A DNA stretch of 64,000 nucleotides, from contig CM047810.1 of the NCBI GenBank assembly GCA_026214975.1, positions 94,442,316 to 94,506,315 on the forward strand, in the 5' to 3' direction. Below the pieces are notes generated by a model. It saw only the letters and a program-made list of their open reading frames with translations, had not been told where the DNA came from and did no database searches. This document shows, piece after piece, positions 28,361 to 40,227 of this stretch. Each line of letters starts with the position of its first letter. The first letter of the stretch is position 1. The position numbers were made by a program, and so were the translations under genes. Source of the stretch: Gentiana macrophylla. Its lineage: Eukaryota > Streptophyta > Magnoliopsida > Gentianales > Gentianaceae.

Positions 28361-28678
28361 ATGGGGAAGCTGCCTTTTCTAGTTAGCCCAATGAAAGGAG
28401 ATGAGTTACTTTTGTACTTGGCGGCCTTAGGCCACGCTATTGCCGCCATTCTTGTCAAGGAGGTTGCCACCCTCCAATACATTTTTTATTATGTAAGTAA
28501 AGCTCTCAGTATGGTCAAGAGACATTATTTCAATATAGAGAAGTTGGCCTACTCGCTTGTTATTGCAACATGTAAATTAAGGGCATATTTTTCTTTGCAT
28601 ACTATCAATGGTTTGATAGATAGTCCATTGCACCAAGTACTACACAAGCTAGACCTTCCAGGTCGTCTGCTTCGATGA
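28361..28678 (+). pseudogene. Tat-type RNase H (first domain)
   Basis: A 105-codon frame starting in the short strand ELLLYLAALGHAIAAILVKE, followed by YYVSKALSMVKRHYFNIEKL and ACKLRAYF-like text. It aligns by order with the RNase H that follows RT in gypsy elements, where it removes RNA from the hybrid. The expected catalytic Asp of the first strand reads as Ala (LYLAALGHAIAA), as in other Tat elements, whose first RNase H is often degenerate. Confidence 0.78.
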
Positions 28679-28857
28679 GGAATTGAGTTAACAAAGTTCG
28701 ACATCTGTTATCAGCCTCGAAAAGCAATCAAGGACCAAGTCTTAGCCGACTTCATTGTTATGACAAGTTTCAGCGTAGAACAGTCCGATCCGAAACCCCA
28801 TCCCAAACCAAACTCGCCCTCGAACTCGGAACCCATAAGTCCGGATCACTGTTGAGA

Positions 28858-29422
28858 ACTCTACGTTGACAGAGCAACGAGTAAAAGTGGCCATGGAGCC
28901 GGTATTATTCTGGCTGAACCGGGAACTACGGAGGAAATCAAAAAAGCTCTAAGGTTCGATCCCACTTCCAATAACCAAGCTGAATACGAGGCCGTTAATG
29001 CAGGCCTCGAGCTCACCTATGCAATGAAGGTTAAGAACGTTGAGGTCTTCAGTGACTCCCAGCTCATCGTCGACCAAATCTCATGTACTTATGAAACTAA
29101 AAATGAGATTCTATATCAGTATCTCGAGATCGCTAGACGGATAAAAAGCGGCTTCAAGTACAACGAGTTCATTATAAACAGTCGAGATGATAACATGCGG
29201 GCAAACTACTTGTCCAAATTATCCTTAGAAGAAGAAATCCAAGACCCAACAATGTTGGTCGAGTATCTTGCCAAGACCACTATCAACAAGGCTGAAATCA
29301 TGGACATTGAAACGGCATCGACGTGTTGGATAGATGAGATTAAGGCCTACATAGAGAAGGGTATTGAAGTGTTGAATAACGAGCCTATCTATCCTCTATT
29401 GAGTATAATTCGGGGTGAATAA
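28858..29422 (+). pseudogene. Tat-type archaeal-like RNase H (second domain)
   Basis: The segment reads YVDRATSKSGHGAGIIL, then FDPTSNNQAEYEAVNAGLEL, then VEVFSDSQLIVDQI. D, E and D in this order are the catalytic acids of the RNase HI fold. A stop separates the first part from the longer open frame 29024-29422, which ends in the spacer before integrase. A second RNase H of this type is restricted to Tat elements. Confidence 0.85.
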
Positions 29423-29429
29423 AGGTATA

Positions 29430-30530
29430 ATTAATGGTACTATTTAGAGCGTTATCAAGGGCCATCCTTCTAGCCGCTCTATGAGACATAGAATCATCTA
29501 GGCAAGCTATTACTGGAAGCTATTACTGGCCGTCGCTCTCCGAGGATGCCCAGCAATACACAAATCTCTGTGACAAGTGTCAACGTTTCACTGATATCCT
29601 AAGGCTTCCATCAGTCGAGCAAATCATCGTTACCTTAGCTTGGCCATTCAAATGTGGGGCCTCGATCTCATTGGTCCATTCCTAAAAGGTCAAAGTGGTT
29701 GTCAATACGTTATCATAGCGAATGACTACTTCACCAAATGGGTCGAGGCCAAAGCTCTGGCCATAAAGACAATGAAATATGCGATCTACTTCATGCATGA
29801 TAGAATTTGGATGCGATTCAGCGTTCCCCGAGCCGTGGTATCCTACCATGGTCCTCTATTCAGGGAACAGTTTACACAATATTATGAGGAACACAACGCC
29901 AAACACTAGCAATTCTCAGTATCCTACCCGCACGGGAATGATCAGGCAGAAAGCAGGTTCTCAAGATGTTAAAGAAAAACCTGGATGAGAAAGAAGGCAG
30001 ATGGGTGGACGAGCTCCCATCTGTCCTCTGGGCTATCCGCACAACGTTTAAAACTATAACATGTGAAACTTCTTGCCTTAACTTACAGTTAGAAAGCCAT
30101 GGCACCAGTCGAGATGGCATTTCCGAGTCTCAGAGTATCACACTACGATAAGCTCACCAATCAGCTAAACAGATAGATCGAATTGGATTTAGCTGAAAAA
30201 AAGAATGCAGGCTTACAACAAGCTCATGAACTATAAGCAGTTCGGCAAGCGACATCATGACAAGCGAATACAAGATCACTCTTTCACAGTTTGCGACTTT
30301 GTCCTTCAAAAATAATAAGCCGCTGGGCATGGAGCTAAGAAAGGCAAACTCTCGTTGAACTGGGAGGGTCCTTACCAAATCTCCAGGAAGTCAAGATGGG
30401 GATCTACATCCTAAAAGACGAGAACGGAGTCGGCCTCAATCGGCCCTGTCATGCTGATAACCTTAAAAGATACTACATGTACAGTCCGTCACTGGGTGAT
30501 AGCATTCATTCTCTCGTTTATTAATGTGAA
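29430..30530 (+). pseudogene. Tat-type integrase (frameshifted)
   Basis: Traces of the zinc-binding N-terminus (SYYWPSLSEDAQQYTNLCDKCQRF, in broken frames, 29517-29590), then the catalytic core: MWGLDLIGPF (29655), VIIANDYFTKWVEAKAL (29711), and FSVPRAVVSYHGPLF, where the usual second Asp of the DDE triad reads Tyr-His (SYHG). The region with the Glu is broken near 29930. The tail reaches the GPY block near 30470. Inactive. Confidence 0.82.
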
Positions 30531-30735
30531 TGATTACGCTTTCTTATTTGCAAACGCTCAACCCGCAGAACATGGCGTGGCAAACTTAATAAAGTCTGAA
30601 TTTACATTTACCTTTTCTACCCACTGAGTTTGTTTTATTGTTTGGTCATTTTTGACACAAAGTAAATACGAAGACTCAACATTTATTTCCAACAAGCTCG
30701 CACTTAGACACCATTGACCTTGTCGAAAACAAAGG

Positions 30736-32678
30736 TGTTGAAATAGTGTCCTAAACCCAATCGGGTTGGACCGGATCCGACCGGGTCGGATCATTTCTAC
30801 TATTTCTTTATGATTATACATATATGTAATAAATGGCTTTTATGTTGTCATATATTTGTTCATTTAAGGAACCGATTATGAATTGTTATATGATAACGTC
30901 CTTAGCATTAAACTGTGATGGAGAAACCATGATAGGCGATTATGGTTGATGAGATTTCTAATCACTTTAATAAGTTTGATACTTAAATGTCTCTAGGCTG
31001 ATGTACTATTAAACATGGCATTGATAGTACAAATAGACTAGCACGTATTAGACGTCTTCTGTCTTTAAGGGCAGGGATAGATCTCGTCTATCGAAGTGTG
31101 GAGACACTTGGACTGTACGTGGACGTGTATTAGAGAATGCGTACGTTAGACTGACCCACTTACACTGTTAAGTGTCACACTATATGATGGTTGTGTAATT
31201 ATCCTTAGGACCGGAGTCTACATGGAATCACGGTGTGGATTGTCATGCTTTGACACTATTGAGGTTTCCCATAGCCATAGGACGATCATGCAGTAGTGAT
31301 TGGGTGTGATACTGAAGCATGTGGAGTATACATGTTTGGTCATCTGAGAATCGCGTACCCTAATAGTAGGGGTGAATATCCGAAAGGGCCTTCTTATAAG
31401 GAATGTGTTACTATCGTGAATATTTGCAAAATGGAAGTAAATGAGTTACTTCGGGAGAGCATGATATCCAGATTATAAGATGCGGTCGTTAATGTTTGAC
31501 ACTCGACGTACGACCGTATGGGTATTATTACAGCGATATGATTCTATTAACACGCTAACCGAGCACATGAAAGGTAGTAGTCATTGCGTATTGACTCTTC
31601 CGATGATTGATGGTCATGGACGTGTTGCTAGACGCTATCCATGATCGTTAGATGTGAAGGGCATTTTCGTAATTGCGCCTTATGTCTACGGCCAACATAT
31701 TCGGAAGCCTATCGGGTCACACACATATGAATATCAAGTCGGATTAAAATGAGGTTATAGTTGATAACCAAATAAGGAAAGAATTTATCTTATACTATAA
31801 AGGTTATAGTGGTAAATTAATATGGTGGTATTTATTTATTATGAATAAATATAATACAAGATATTAATTAAGTCGATTAAATGAATATGTATATTGATAC
31901 ATATATATTTCGAAAATATGTATATATGATATACATGTATTTTGCAAATTAATTAATCATATCATTATATTAATTAAAGAATATTCCGGATGCCAATCAT
32001 GGCATGTATGGGGCACAAGTTTGAAGTGTATTAGATACACTTGGATTGTGCAATTTAATTAATAAGATTACCATAATATTATATTGGATATTAATTGATT
32101 TTTGGAAAATATATTTATGGTAATAAGATAAAGATAGTCAATATTAGATATTGACAATATATTGGAAATATTTAATATAGGATATGAAATTAAATGAGAT
32201 GAATCAATCTAAGGGATTTTCCTTATTTTATTAGGAAAATGTTTTGTCTCTCATCAATCTACTAGATCAGTTGGGGAGATGATTAGGGGCGCCACTTCTC
32301 TTATAAAAGCAAGGGGTTGGCTAGCTCTTTTGTACACCATAATTCCAAAAGCTAATTGTTCTTGTGAAAAAAATAAGAGAGCTTCTTAGAGAGAGATTAT
32401 AGAGAGAGAAAAGGTCGACCTAGCAGTCGATTTTTTCTAGTAGCAATCCTTGACGGGATTCTGGCGAGGTGCTCGTGTGGATTACTGGTAGAGGCCGGAC
32501 ACTTGGACGGCTCGCGCACATCTACTCCTACCGGACGGTCAAATCGTCGATCTTTTAGATCAACCAAGGTGATATTACCATCCCCTCTCTTATATGTTTA
32601 TTGTTTAAACGAAGACGATCCTGGATCGGGAAATCAATTTTTTTAATTCCGCTGCGCTACTCGATTGATTTCCTAACA
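30736..32678 (+). mobile_element. 1943-bp LTR with downstream PBS (copia-like), left end of a truncated element
   Basis: Starts TGTTGAAATAGTGTCC and ends TTTCCTAACA, i.e. TG...CA with inverted TGTT/AACA tips. One base later comes TGGTATCGTAGCGG (32680-32693), a mutated Met-tRNA PBS, so this is the 5' LTR of a plus-strand element. The interior (32679-33102) is short and non-coding and then gives way to an Athila pol fragment; no 3' LTR follows. Flanks at 30731-30735 (aaagg) and after the LTR do not match, consistent with truncation. Contains a perfect 9-bp stem (30774-30782 with 30784-30792). The 3' 0.58 kb is repeated, diverged, at 6095-6679. Family assignment to copia is by LTR ends and PBS only. 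Confidence 0.82.
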
Positions 32679-33102
32679 GTGGTATCGTAGCGGTCTTCTA
32701 ACTTAAGCAATAAGCATCTTTTATTCACGTAGTAAATTAGATGCAATAGATTTAAACATGTATGATATTGATCCGTAATAGATACACGAAAAGAAAAAAA
32801 GGAAGGAGATGCGTCGGCGGCACCACCGCCATTCGGCGCCGGCGGCTGTCGGCACGACCGTCCCTCTCCCCTTCTTATTTTGTTTTATGTATCTTTATTT
32901 TTCAATATAGTCCTTGGTTGGTAATTCCACTTTTGTTTAGTTGATGTCATGTGACTAACCAATGACTCAAATAGTTTGGCCATTGGGAAGCAATGTACCA
33001 ACACCCAATTTGTTGGGAAAAAATTAATTTTGGTTATGAACCAAATTCTATGCCATTTCAAATCTTTGGAATAGGCCTAGGCCTCTTCCAAAATATTTGA
33101 GC
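32679..33102 (+). other. Short non-coding remnant between LTR and Athila pol
   Basis: Starts with the PBS of the preceding LTR, then about 400 bases with a GC-rich patch (ggcggcaccaccgcc at about 32815) and no credible gene. A switch to the Athila pol frame occurs near 33095-33103. It is a junction between two unrelated elements. Confidence 0.55.
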
Positions 33103-33142
33103 CACTCGTAAAGATCACTTCCCTCTTCCCTTCATTGATCAA

Positions 33143-33973
33143 ATGCTCGAGAGACTGAGCGGACATGCGTTTTATTGCTTTCTCGACGGTTACTCAAGAT
33201 ATTATCAAATTCATATCTCACCCGAGGATCGTGAAAAGACCACTTTTACATGTCCATATGGAACCTTTGCTTATAATAGAATGCCTTTTGGTTTGTGCAA
33301 CGCACCAACGACGTTTCAAAGATGCATGATTTCTCTATTTGCTGATATGGTTGAAGATTTCCTAGAGATCTTTATGGATGATTTCTCCGTATTTGGAGAT
33401 GATTTCGATTCATGTCTCACGCATCTAGCTAGAGTGTTGAAGAGATGCGAGGAGACGAATCTGGTACTTAACTGGGAGAAATGTCATCTTATGGTTACTG
33501 AAGGTATAGTACTTGGCCACCGTATTTCTAAGAACGCTATAGAGGTGGATAAAGCAAAAGTAGAGGTGATTGAAAAACTGCCTCCACCAACCAATCTTAA
33601 GACATTGCGAGGTTTTCTTGGCCACGCAGGATTCTATCGTCGGTTTGTGAAGGAATTTTCCTTAATCTCTAGACCTCTTACTGAGTTATTGGCCAAGGAT
33701 GTGCCATTTGTATTTACTAATGAGTGCATCAAAGCTTTCAATAAGTTAAAGAGCATGCTTATTACTGCACCCATTCTGATTGCGCCTGATTGGAATCTAC
33801 CTTTTGAGTTGATGTGTGATGCAAGCGATACTGCTGTAGGTGCTGCCTTAGGACAACGGAAAGACAAGATATTTAGGCCAATCTACTATGCTAGTCGAAC
33901 TTTGAATATGCAACTACTGAGAAAGAGCTTCTGGCTGTTATCTTTGCGTTTGACAAGTTTATATCTTATCTAG
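33143..33973 (+). pseudogene. Athila RT and start of RNase H
   Basis: 276 codons. RT palm motifs: FLDGYSRYYQI, MPFGLCNAPTTFQRCM and FMDDFSVFGDDF, whose FMDD is the catalytic YxDD equivalent. The connection and RNase H start follow (FELMCDASDTAVGAALGQRKD, where D is the first RNase H acid). The upstream end lacks the RT fingers, and the frame is lost near 33905-33920 inside the RNase H, after YYASRTLN, where the remaining RNase H continues in the next frame. A complete RT is absent, so nonfunctional. Confidence 0.92.
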
Positions 33974-35583
33974 TGGGATCTAAAGTCACTGTTTGGACTG
34001 ACCATGCAGCATTGAAGTATCTTTTAGCCAAAAAAGATTCCAAGCCAAGGTTATTGAGATGGATTCTACTATTGCAAGAGTTTGATGTAGAAATCCGTGA
34101 TAAGAAAGGATCTGAGAATCTGGTTGCGGATCATCTTTCCCGCCTACAAATAGAGGAAAATGAGCCAATGACCGAGATTGGAGAAACATTTCCTGATGAA
34201 CAATTATTCTCCATCATGGCCATACATGGAAAGGATGATTGTGCTGCAGTATTTTCACGTGTTGAGGTTGTAAAGGAGAAGAAACAACCATGGTTTAAAG
34301 ACTTTGTGAATTATCTATCCGCGAAATACTTGCCACCAAATCTCAACCCCCAAGAAAGAAATAAATTCTTCAAGGATCTTAGGCACTATTATTGGGAAGA
34401 GCCCTATCTTTTTAAGCTAGGATCCGACAATGTCTTTAGGAGATGTGTACCGGAAGAGGAGATGTATGATATCCTTAGACATTGCCACGCTTATGAGGCC
34501 GGAGGACATTATGGAGGAGACAAGACTCACTGCGAAAGTTCTCCAATATGGTTTTCTTGGCCCACCTTGTTCAAAGATGCGCATCAATATGCTAGATCTT
34601 GTCATTCTTGCCAAATGACGGGAAATATCTCAAGAAGGAATGAAATACCACTGAAAAATATCCTAGAGATGGAGCTCTTTGATGTTAGGGGTATTGATTT
34701 TGTGGGACCCTTTACTTCGTCTTTGTCCAACCGCTATATCTTAGTGGCAGTCGACTACGTGTCCAAATGGGTTGAGGCCATTGCTTCACCTACTAATGAC
34801 GCGAAAGTTGTACTGAAGTTCTTAAAGAAAAATATTTTTACGCGGTTTGGAACCCCTCGTGCCATTATTAGTGATAATGGAAGCCATTTTTGTAATAGGC
34901 CGTTTGAAAAGTTGATGATTAAGTACGGGGTTAGACACAAGTTAGCTACTGCTTATCACCTTCAAACGAGTGGACAAGTTGAGGTTACAAATCGAGAAAT
35001 AAAGCGCACTTTGGAGAAAACTGTGAATACGACCAGAAAGGATTGGTCGTTGAGATTAGATGATGCTTTATGGGCTTATAGGACGGCTTATAAGACGACC
35101 ATTGGTATGTCCCCTTACAAAATTGTGTTTGGAAAAGCATGTCATCTACCGGTTGAACTTGAACACCGTGCCATGTGGGCTACGCGTATGTTGAATTTTG
35201 ATGAGAGTTTAGCTGGAGAAAGAAGATTATTAGAGTTGACTCGCCTGGAGGAGTTTCGTCTGGAAGCTTATGAGAACGCTAAAATATTTAAGGAGCGCAC
35301 AAAGAAATTTCATGATAAGAAGATATTGGACCGCACCTTTAAGGAAGGCGATCTGGTTCTTCTTTATAATTCGCACTTGAGACTCTTTCCTGGCAAGTTA
35401 AAATCACGATGGTATGGCCCTTATCGAGTGAATAAGGTTTTCCCTTCTGGAGCTGTTGAATTATTGAACCTTAAGGATCAATCCACTTTTGTGGTTAATG
35501 GACACCGTGTGAAACATTACATTGGTCTTGGTCAAGGTAAGGAGGAGGAATTCTTCACTCTTGAAGATCCCACCTATACTTAA
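33973..35583 (+). pseudogene. Athila RNase H end and integrase (536 codons open)
   Basis: Begins in the RNase H tail ([28 protein letters not shown] near residue 55), then a spacer, then integrase: a zinc-binding stretch (H and C residues in [14 protein letters not shown] and SCHSCQMTG), core GIDFVGPF (first D), ISDNGSHF (second D) and [10 protein letters not shown] (E of DDE), and a C-terminal GPYRVNKV block. All three catalytic acids appear present, making this the most intact retroelement frame in the window. The upstream frame break and missing RT start leave it without a usable polyprotein. Confidence 0.92.
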
Positions 35584-35997
35584 ACCATCGGTGAATTAAG
35601 TCGAGCTGACGACTATAACCTCAGAACTATTTCTTGAAAAACCCATCTTTTGTTTTTGTTTTGTTTGAATAAAGTAGCATGAGACTGTTAAGGTTTTTTT
35701 CATCTCGCCATGTTCCGATTCTAAGTTCGGAATAAACGAGGTTTTTTCCTTAATAGCCGACATGTGAGTTTTGTAGTTTTAACTCTTTGGTTTTACGTGT
35801 CGTTGGTTGTATGAAATAAAGTGGCTTAAATTGTTTTTGGATATTCTATATCTAATTACTGCCACATTATTTTATAACTTCCATTGACATGTTATTAACG
35901 GTTTCGTGGAGTTTCTGTTTGGTTTTCTTAAACATGTTTTGTTTGCTTCTCCACGACGTGACCAACTAACAAAGAAAAGTCAGATCTGGGGGACTTA
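35584..35997 (+). other. Post-pol segment ending in a polypurine tract
   Basis: No gene. About the first 40 bases (ending 'gctgacgactataacc') are the usual trailer of Athila pol. The last 16 bases, agatctgggggactta (35982-35997), are a polypurine tract directly before the Tat-type LTR that starts at 35998. The middle is T-rich and cannot be assigned. Confidence 0.55.
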
Positions 35998-36060
35998 TGA
36001 TGATATCCAACCTGAGTTACGCCACGTGTCACTCTTAGGGGTGCGTAATAAATGATTAGT

Positions 36061-37547
36061 TGTCACGGATTTTATCTAATGCAACAAACAAGTGATAAAA
36101 TTTATAAATCCGGTATTCCCCAGTGTGTGGATGATTATACCGGAGTCGATCACAGGGAATCGAGGTATCTAGTTCATTAATTTTCCTAAGATTGATACTA
36201 CTATTATGAAAACCAAAAATAACAAAACGAAAAGATAAACTGGACAGAGGATTGTCAGCCCAAATCCAGGAAAGATAATTGCGTAACTAAAATAACTCTA
36301 ATCTATAAACTAAAAAGAAAATAACCTTCTAAGATAACAACGAAGAACAAGGCACAAAGATGATTTCAATTAATTTTAACGAAGAACAAGCTATGATCCA
36401 CCTATCTCGCAACTCTCAATTTCTACCCTAGATCGTTTAGTGAAGATTTAATAAAGATGTGGTTCACCTATCAAAGGTATGAATTCCTACTCTCGTAGAT
36501 AATTCGCCTATTAATCTCTCATCTATCGATCTTAAAGATTAACGCTTCCAAAACAAAGGTGTAAGATTTCTCAATCTAGCAACCTAGAAATTTAACCTAG
36601 CAACTCTCGTTATTTTTAGGTTAAAAATCCAATCTTTACTACGGTGATCTAGGTCTTACAACGATTCTCATCAATGTTAAACATCAATAAGCAACAATCC
36701 ATCGATATAATTGCATAAACAATAATAAACATGATAAAGATACAAACTTTAAATAAAAACTCACAAAACAATCCAAGATTCGAAATCAAAACGCTGCTGA
36801 GAGTTGGCTTCACAAAGCTCGTTCTAGGCTTAGCCTTAGCTCATCGTTGGAATACAAATCATATAAATAAAAAGGAAGATAAAAAGATGTTTATGATGGT
36901 GGGAAAACGCAGCTAGTGCGCCCCCAAGGGGCCTGGGGCGGCCAGGGATCGAATTGTGGTGTTTAGGGTTGCGTAAAACGCGCGTCATTTATAAGTTTTT
37001 AGGTCGGTTTCAAAGAAAAGCGGTGGTCGGACGCCCGCCCAGGATTCTCGACGCCACCCGGCCCTCATAAAATCTTCGAGTCGGGCCGAAGCCGATCAGA
37101 CGCCCGCCCTATAGGTTTTGGACGCTCGTTCACCAAATATCTGGCAATCCTGAATCAAAAGCTCCTCCTGGATGCCAGTCCACTCCTTCTGGACGCCAGT
37201 CCAGGTTGAACGGAGATAAACGCGCGTTTAGTTCTTCAAAGCTTCCTTATCTTCTTTCCAAGTTCAATATGCATCTTTCTCTCCACTTAATCTTCAGTTG
37301 GACATCCCTTAAGCTCATTCATTGCCATGCAAACGCACCTACAAGTTGATAGAAAAGTGCAAAGTGTAAAACCATACAAAAATCACCAATAAAACCACGT
37401 AATAAGCTCGATTTTTCATTTAAACCAATTTCATATGCATTCTCTCAATAAATCATTTAAACACTTACTTTTCTATAAAAATTTATAAAACACGAAGGAA
37501 ATTGCTACGAAATAATATCATATATATCATAAAAATCACCGTTAACA
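36061..37547 (-). repeat. Athila-derived 3' LTR
   Basis: 1487 bp. Nearly identical in order to 51451-52931, with a few substitutions and small indels, e.g. a 15-bp gap near 36130 and an extra 'gccagtccactccttctgga'-like segment near 37175-37195. The terminal bases TGTT...GACA are intact, and a purine tract lies immediately outside at 37548-37560. Confidence 0.95.
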
Positions 37548-37560
37548 ACTCCCCCACACT
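37548..37560 (-). other. Polypurine tract of the Athila-derived element
   Basis: Minus strand aagtgtgggggagt just upstream of the 3' LTR. It primes plus-strand DNA synthesis. Directly behind it lies a perfect 9-bp hairpin (37565-37573 with 37577-37585, 3-base loop). A second purine tract of the same type is at about 38641-38657. Confidence 0.85.
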
Positions 37561-39400
37561 TAGCTTTTGCTCGTCCCGAGCAAAACAAAATAAAAAGACA
37601 TAGGCTTACTCTTGCAAAAATCCCATATTCCATATCACAACCGGTCGACTAGCATCAAAAACATACATCCAATTTAATAAACGATTACTCGACTGTGTAG
37701 TGTGTGCAAAGCCTTCTTCAACTTCCGCCGATTCCACACTTGACAATTAAAATCAAGCTAACCAACCAATACCCATTAAAGACAGATAATGAATCACCCT
37801 GACTATACATACGCCCTACAAAACTACTCACGTCATGACTAGAGTAATACATGTGTTTTCGAAATCTTTTCAGTTGTACCCAGAGGATATTCCCTACAAC
37901 ATATACCTTGGCCTATACTGGGGATAAGGTAGGCGATAACTAAGTCTTTCATTTATTTCATACCAAATTCCTTATGTAAGTTGATTCAATTGACTTTCAC
38001 ATTTATACACACATCAAAATGAGCTATTGCCCGTCATGGCAGAATAGGATATTCGTGATATACCCTACCTTACTCAAATCATCGTAGCTTCTTCTCGATC
38101 GTCGTGAGCTTTTGGTCATCATAGTGGTATAGACATTCGAGATATGACCTACCGCACTCAAATCATCGACCACTTCCGACACACCCAATTAATTCATCTA
38201 TTTTTTCTTAAAACAACTTTTCCAAAGCACGTGAGTTACGCTTTCACTTATCACATTCAGCTTCGTATATTCACGATACTTCCTACTTCAATTCCAACTA
38301 CGCACATATTACAATTTCCATGACATTAGCACTAAGAGAACGGTCTCATTAACCGTAATCAAACATCATCGGTTTAAATGGGTACAGCTTTCTAAGTTCA
38401 CTTCACATCGAAGAGGCTTACGTGAAAGGAATTCGAGTAAAAGCTTATTTATCAAAGGTCTATGCAAAAATACTAGTCAACCAGCACAAGTATGGGAATA
38501 TAACAAGTAAGTAAGCCAAAATAAAATCATGCTCGGGACGGATGTTTTTAATCAAAAATTGAAATTTTTTTGAATTTTTAAGAATGGTGGTAAGCATAAT
38601 AAGCATAATAAATTAAGCACATTTTGTAGGTACAACCAATCCCTCCCCCACACTTAAATAACAACATGTCCTCATGCAGAATAAGAAAAACTTAGCTGAT
38701 TGTAGTTCGAAGGCGGCAATTCTGGAAGTGGTCATGAGTCAGATCCAGAAATGCTTGAAGAAATCAGTAAACCGTGGACCATCCACCGGAAAACTGGCTT
38801 CATCTAAAAGCGCACCATCGCTATCGCAAATACCCTGCACACATGAAAAACAAAACAAACGGACCTCGGGATAGGGGCACAAAAGATGATGACAAGGCAT
38901 TATCATGGAACAAAGCATAAGCAATGCAAAATTGACAAAACCAAATCTATGTGAAAAGTAGTGCACAAATGTAACATCGGCAGGAAGGAAGGAATCGATT
39001 GATTTTTCAAATTCACTCATGCACGTTACTCGCCACAAAACCGACACCAAAAACCTAGACGACACAAGACAAAACTAGCCCCCTTATTCAACAAAAACAA
39101 AATAATCCAAAATAATAAAAAAACTATTCTTATTATTGGGTTGCCTCCCAACAAGCGCCTTTCTTTAGTGTCTTTGGCTAGACACTATACTATTCACTGG
39201 ATCGTGCCACTTAATCTTCCTTCCGGCCACTACTGTAAGCTCGTCATTAGTGTGGCTACGTAAACAAAGATCTCACACATGGGGTCGTTCTTTACCGCTT
39301 CCAAACATTCTTAATTTTCCCCATTGCACTTCTTCTTCTTCAATCTTCTCTTTAACTGTGCCTCCGGTTTAAACTCTTCCATATCCCAACTACCGGCCTG
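37548..39400 (-). other. Long 3' non-coding region of the Athila-derived element
   Basis: About 1.85 kb between the integrase end and the LTR, where autonomous Athila elements may carry an env-like ORF. I see no long frame and no transmembrane segment. Recognised here: two purine tracts of the form aagtgtgggggag, and the Athila marker ggcgcttgttgggaggcaac (on the minus strand at about 39139-39158) right after the integrase tail. Confidence 0.75.
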
Positions 39401-39407
39401 TAACTTC

Positions 39408-40000
39408 TCATCGACCACATGCGCAGCTCATTCTCGTAAAACAAATCGGGGTAAAACTCACAAACTCATTGACTTCAGGGGTACCACACCCAAGGATGTC
39501 GAGGAAATGAATAATCAAAGGCTTCTCTTTGGGTTGACCGATATAATGCTTACACCTTTGACCATTCACTCTGAACGGCTGGTCACCATGACCTCTTAGT
39601 TCTAAAACACCTCCAGGAATGATTTGGAGAATTTCAAAGGACCGGACCATCGTGTCCTCGCTAACCAGGGAATGTATAACCTGGAATTGTATAATAAAAC
39701 TTGTTCCCCAACTTGGAATTCTCTCTTCTTAATCTTGGCGCCATGGAGGAGTTTTGTCTTTTCCTTACTTATCCTGGCGCTTTCAGAGGGCTCAAGTCTA
39801 AATTCGTCTAACTCATGCAACTGTTGCAATCGATGTTTTCCACAAGATTGGGAATCGAAGATTAAAAACTTCGTGGCCCAATACGCTCTATGCTCTAACT
39901 CAATTGGTAAGTGGCATGGTTTACCATAAACCATTTGATAGGGTGATGTGCCCATGGGGGTCTTATAGGCAGTTCGATATGCCCACAGTACATCATCCAA
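39408..40000 (-). pseudogene. Athila-derived integrase, C-terminal part
   Basis: Two frames: 39602-40000 ([21 protein letters not shown], then [16 protein letters not shown], ending near the SRTRWSGP block) and 39408-39650 ([26 protein letters not shown]). The frame changes near 39625, within the GPY-type tail. This is the C-terminal DNA-binding part of integrase. The frame upstream (40001-40228) is disrupted between the two blocks, around the second Asp and the Glu of the catalytic core. Confidence 0.88.
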
Positions 40001-40227
40001 CTTTAGACTCCAGCCTTTTCTATGATCATATGATTTTCTCCAGGATCTTCTTTAAACTTTGGTTGCTTCTTTCAACCTCGACCACTAGTCATAGGATGGT
40101 ATGGTGTGCCAATTTTATGCGGACACCATATTTCTCAAGAACTTTCTCCGTGGGTCGGTTGCAAAAATGTGTCCTTCATCACTAATCAAGGCGCGTGGAC
40201 ACCCGAATCTCACGAAGATGTTTTTCT

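Larger units (their letters stand above)
26858..30735 (+). mobile_element. Decayed Tat-lineage Ty3/gypsy retrotransposon, pol region
   Basis: Plus-strand relic with the domain order RT, RNase H, second RNase H, integrase. The second, archaeal-type RNase H after the first is diagnostic of the Tat lineage of plant gypsy elements. The first 400 bases (26858-27280) hold the degenerate region before RT, with no clear protease motif. The last coding trace is a GPY-like block, NGVGLNRPCHADNLKRYY, near 30428-30475. It has no recognised LTR: the left side is cut by the copia element, and at 30736 an unrelated LTR begins. Confidence 0.85.
33103..35583 (+). mobile_element. Athila-lineage Ty3/gypsy pol fragment (RT to integrase)
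   Basis: A truncated but well-preserved pol in plus orientation. It starts inside RT (HFPLPFIDQMLERLSGHAFYC) and runs to the integrase end ([10 protein letters not shown]). RT, RNase H and integrase order with the text CPYGTFAYNRMPFGLCNAPTTF and the motif GIDFVGPF is typical of Athila. gag, protease and the RT N-terminus are missing. Two long open frames, 33143-33973 and 33973-35583, are joined by one frame change. It is a different copy from the minus-strand Athila-derived element at 36061-52931. Confidence 0.92.

Noticed and set aside
30736..32678. A solo LTR
   Set aside because: The five bases after its end do not repeat the five before it, and a PBS follows, so it is a 5' LTR of a truncated element.
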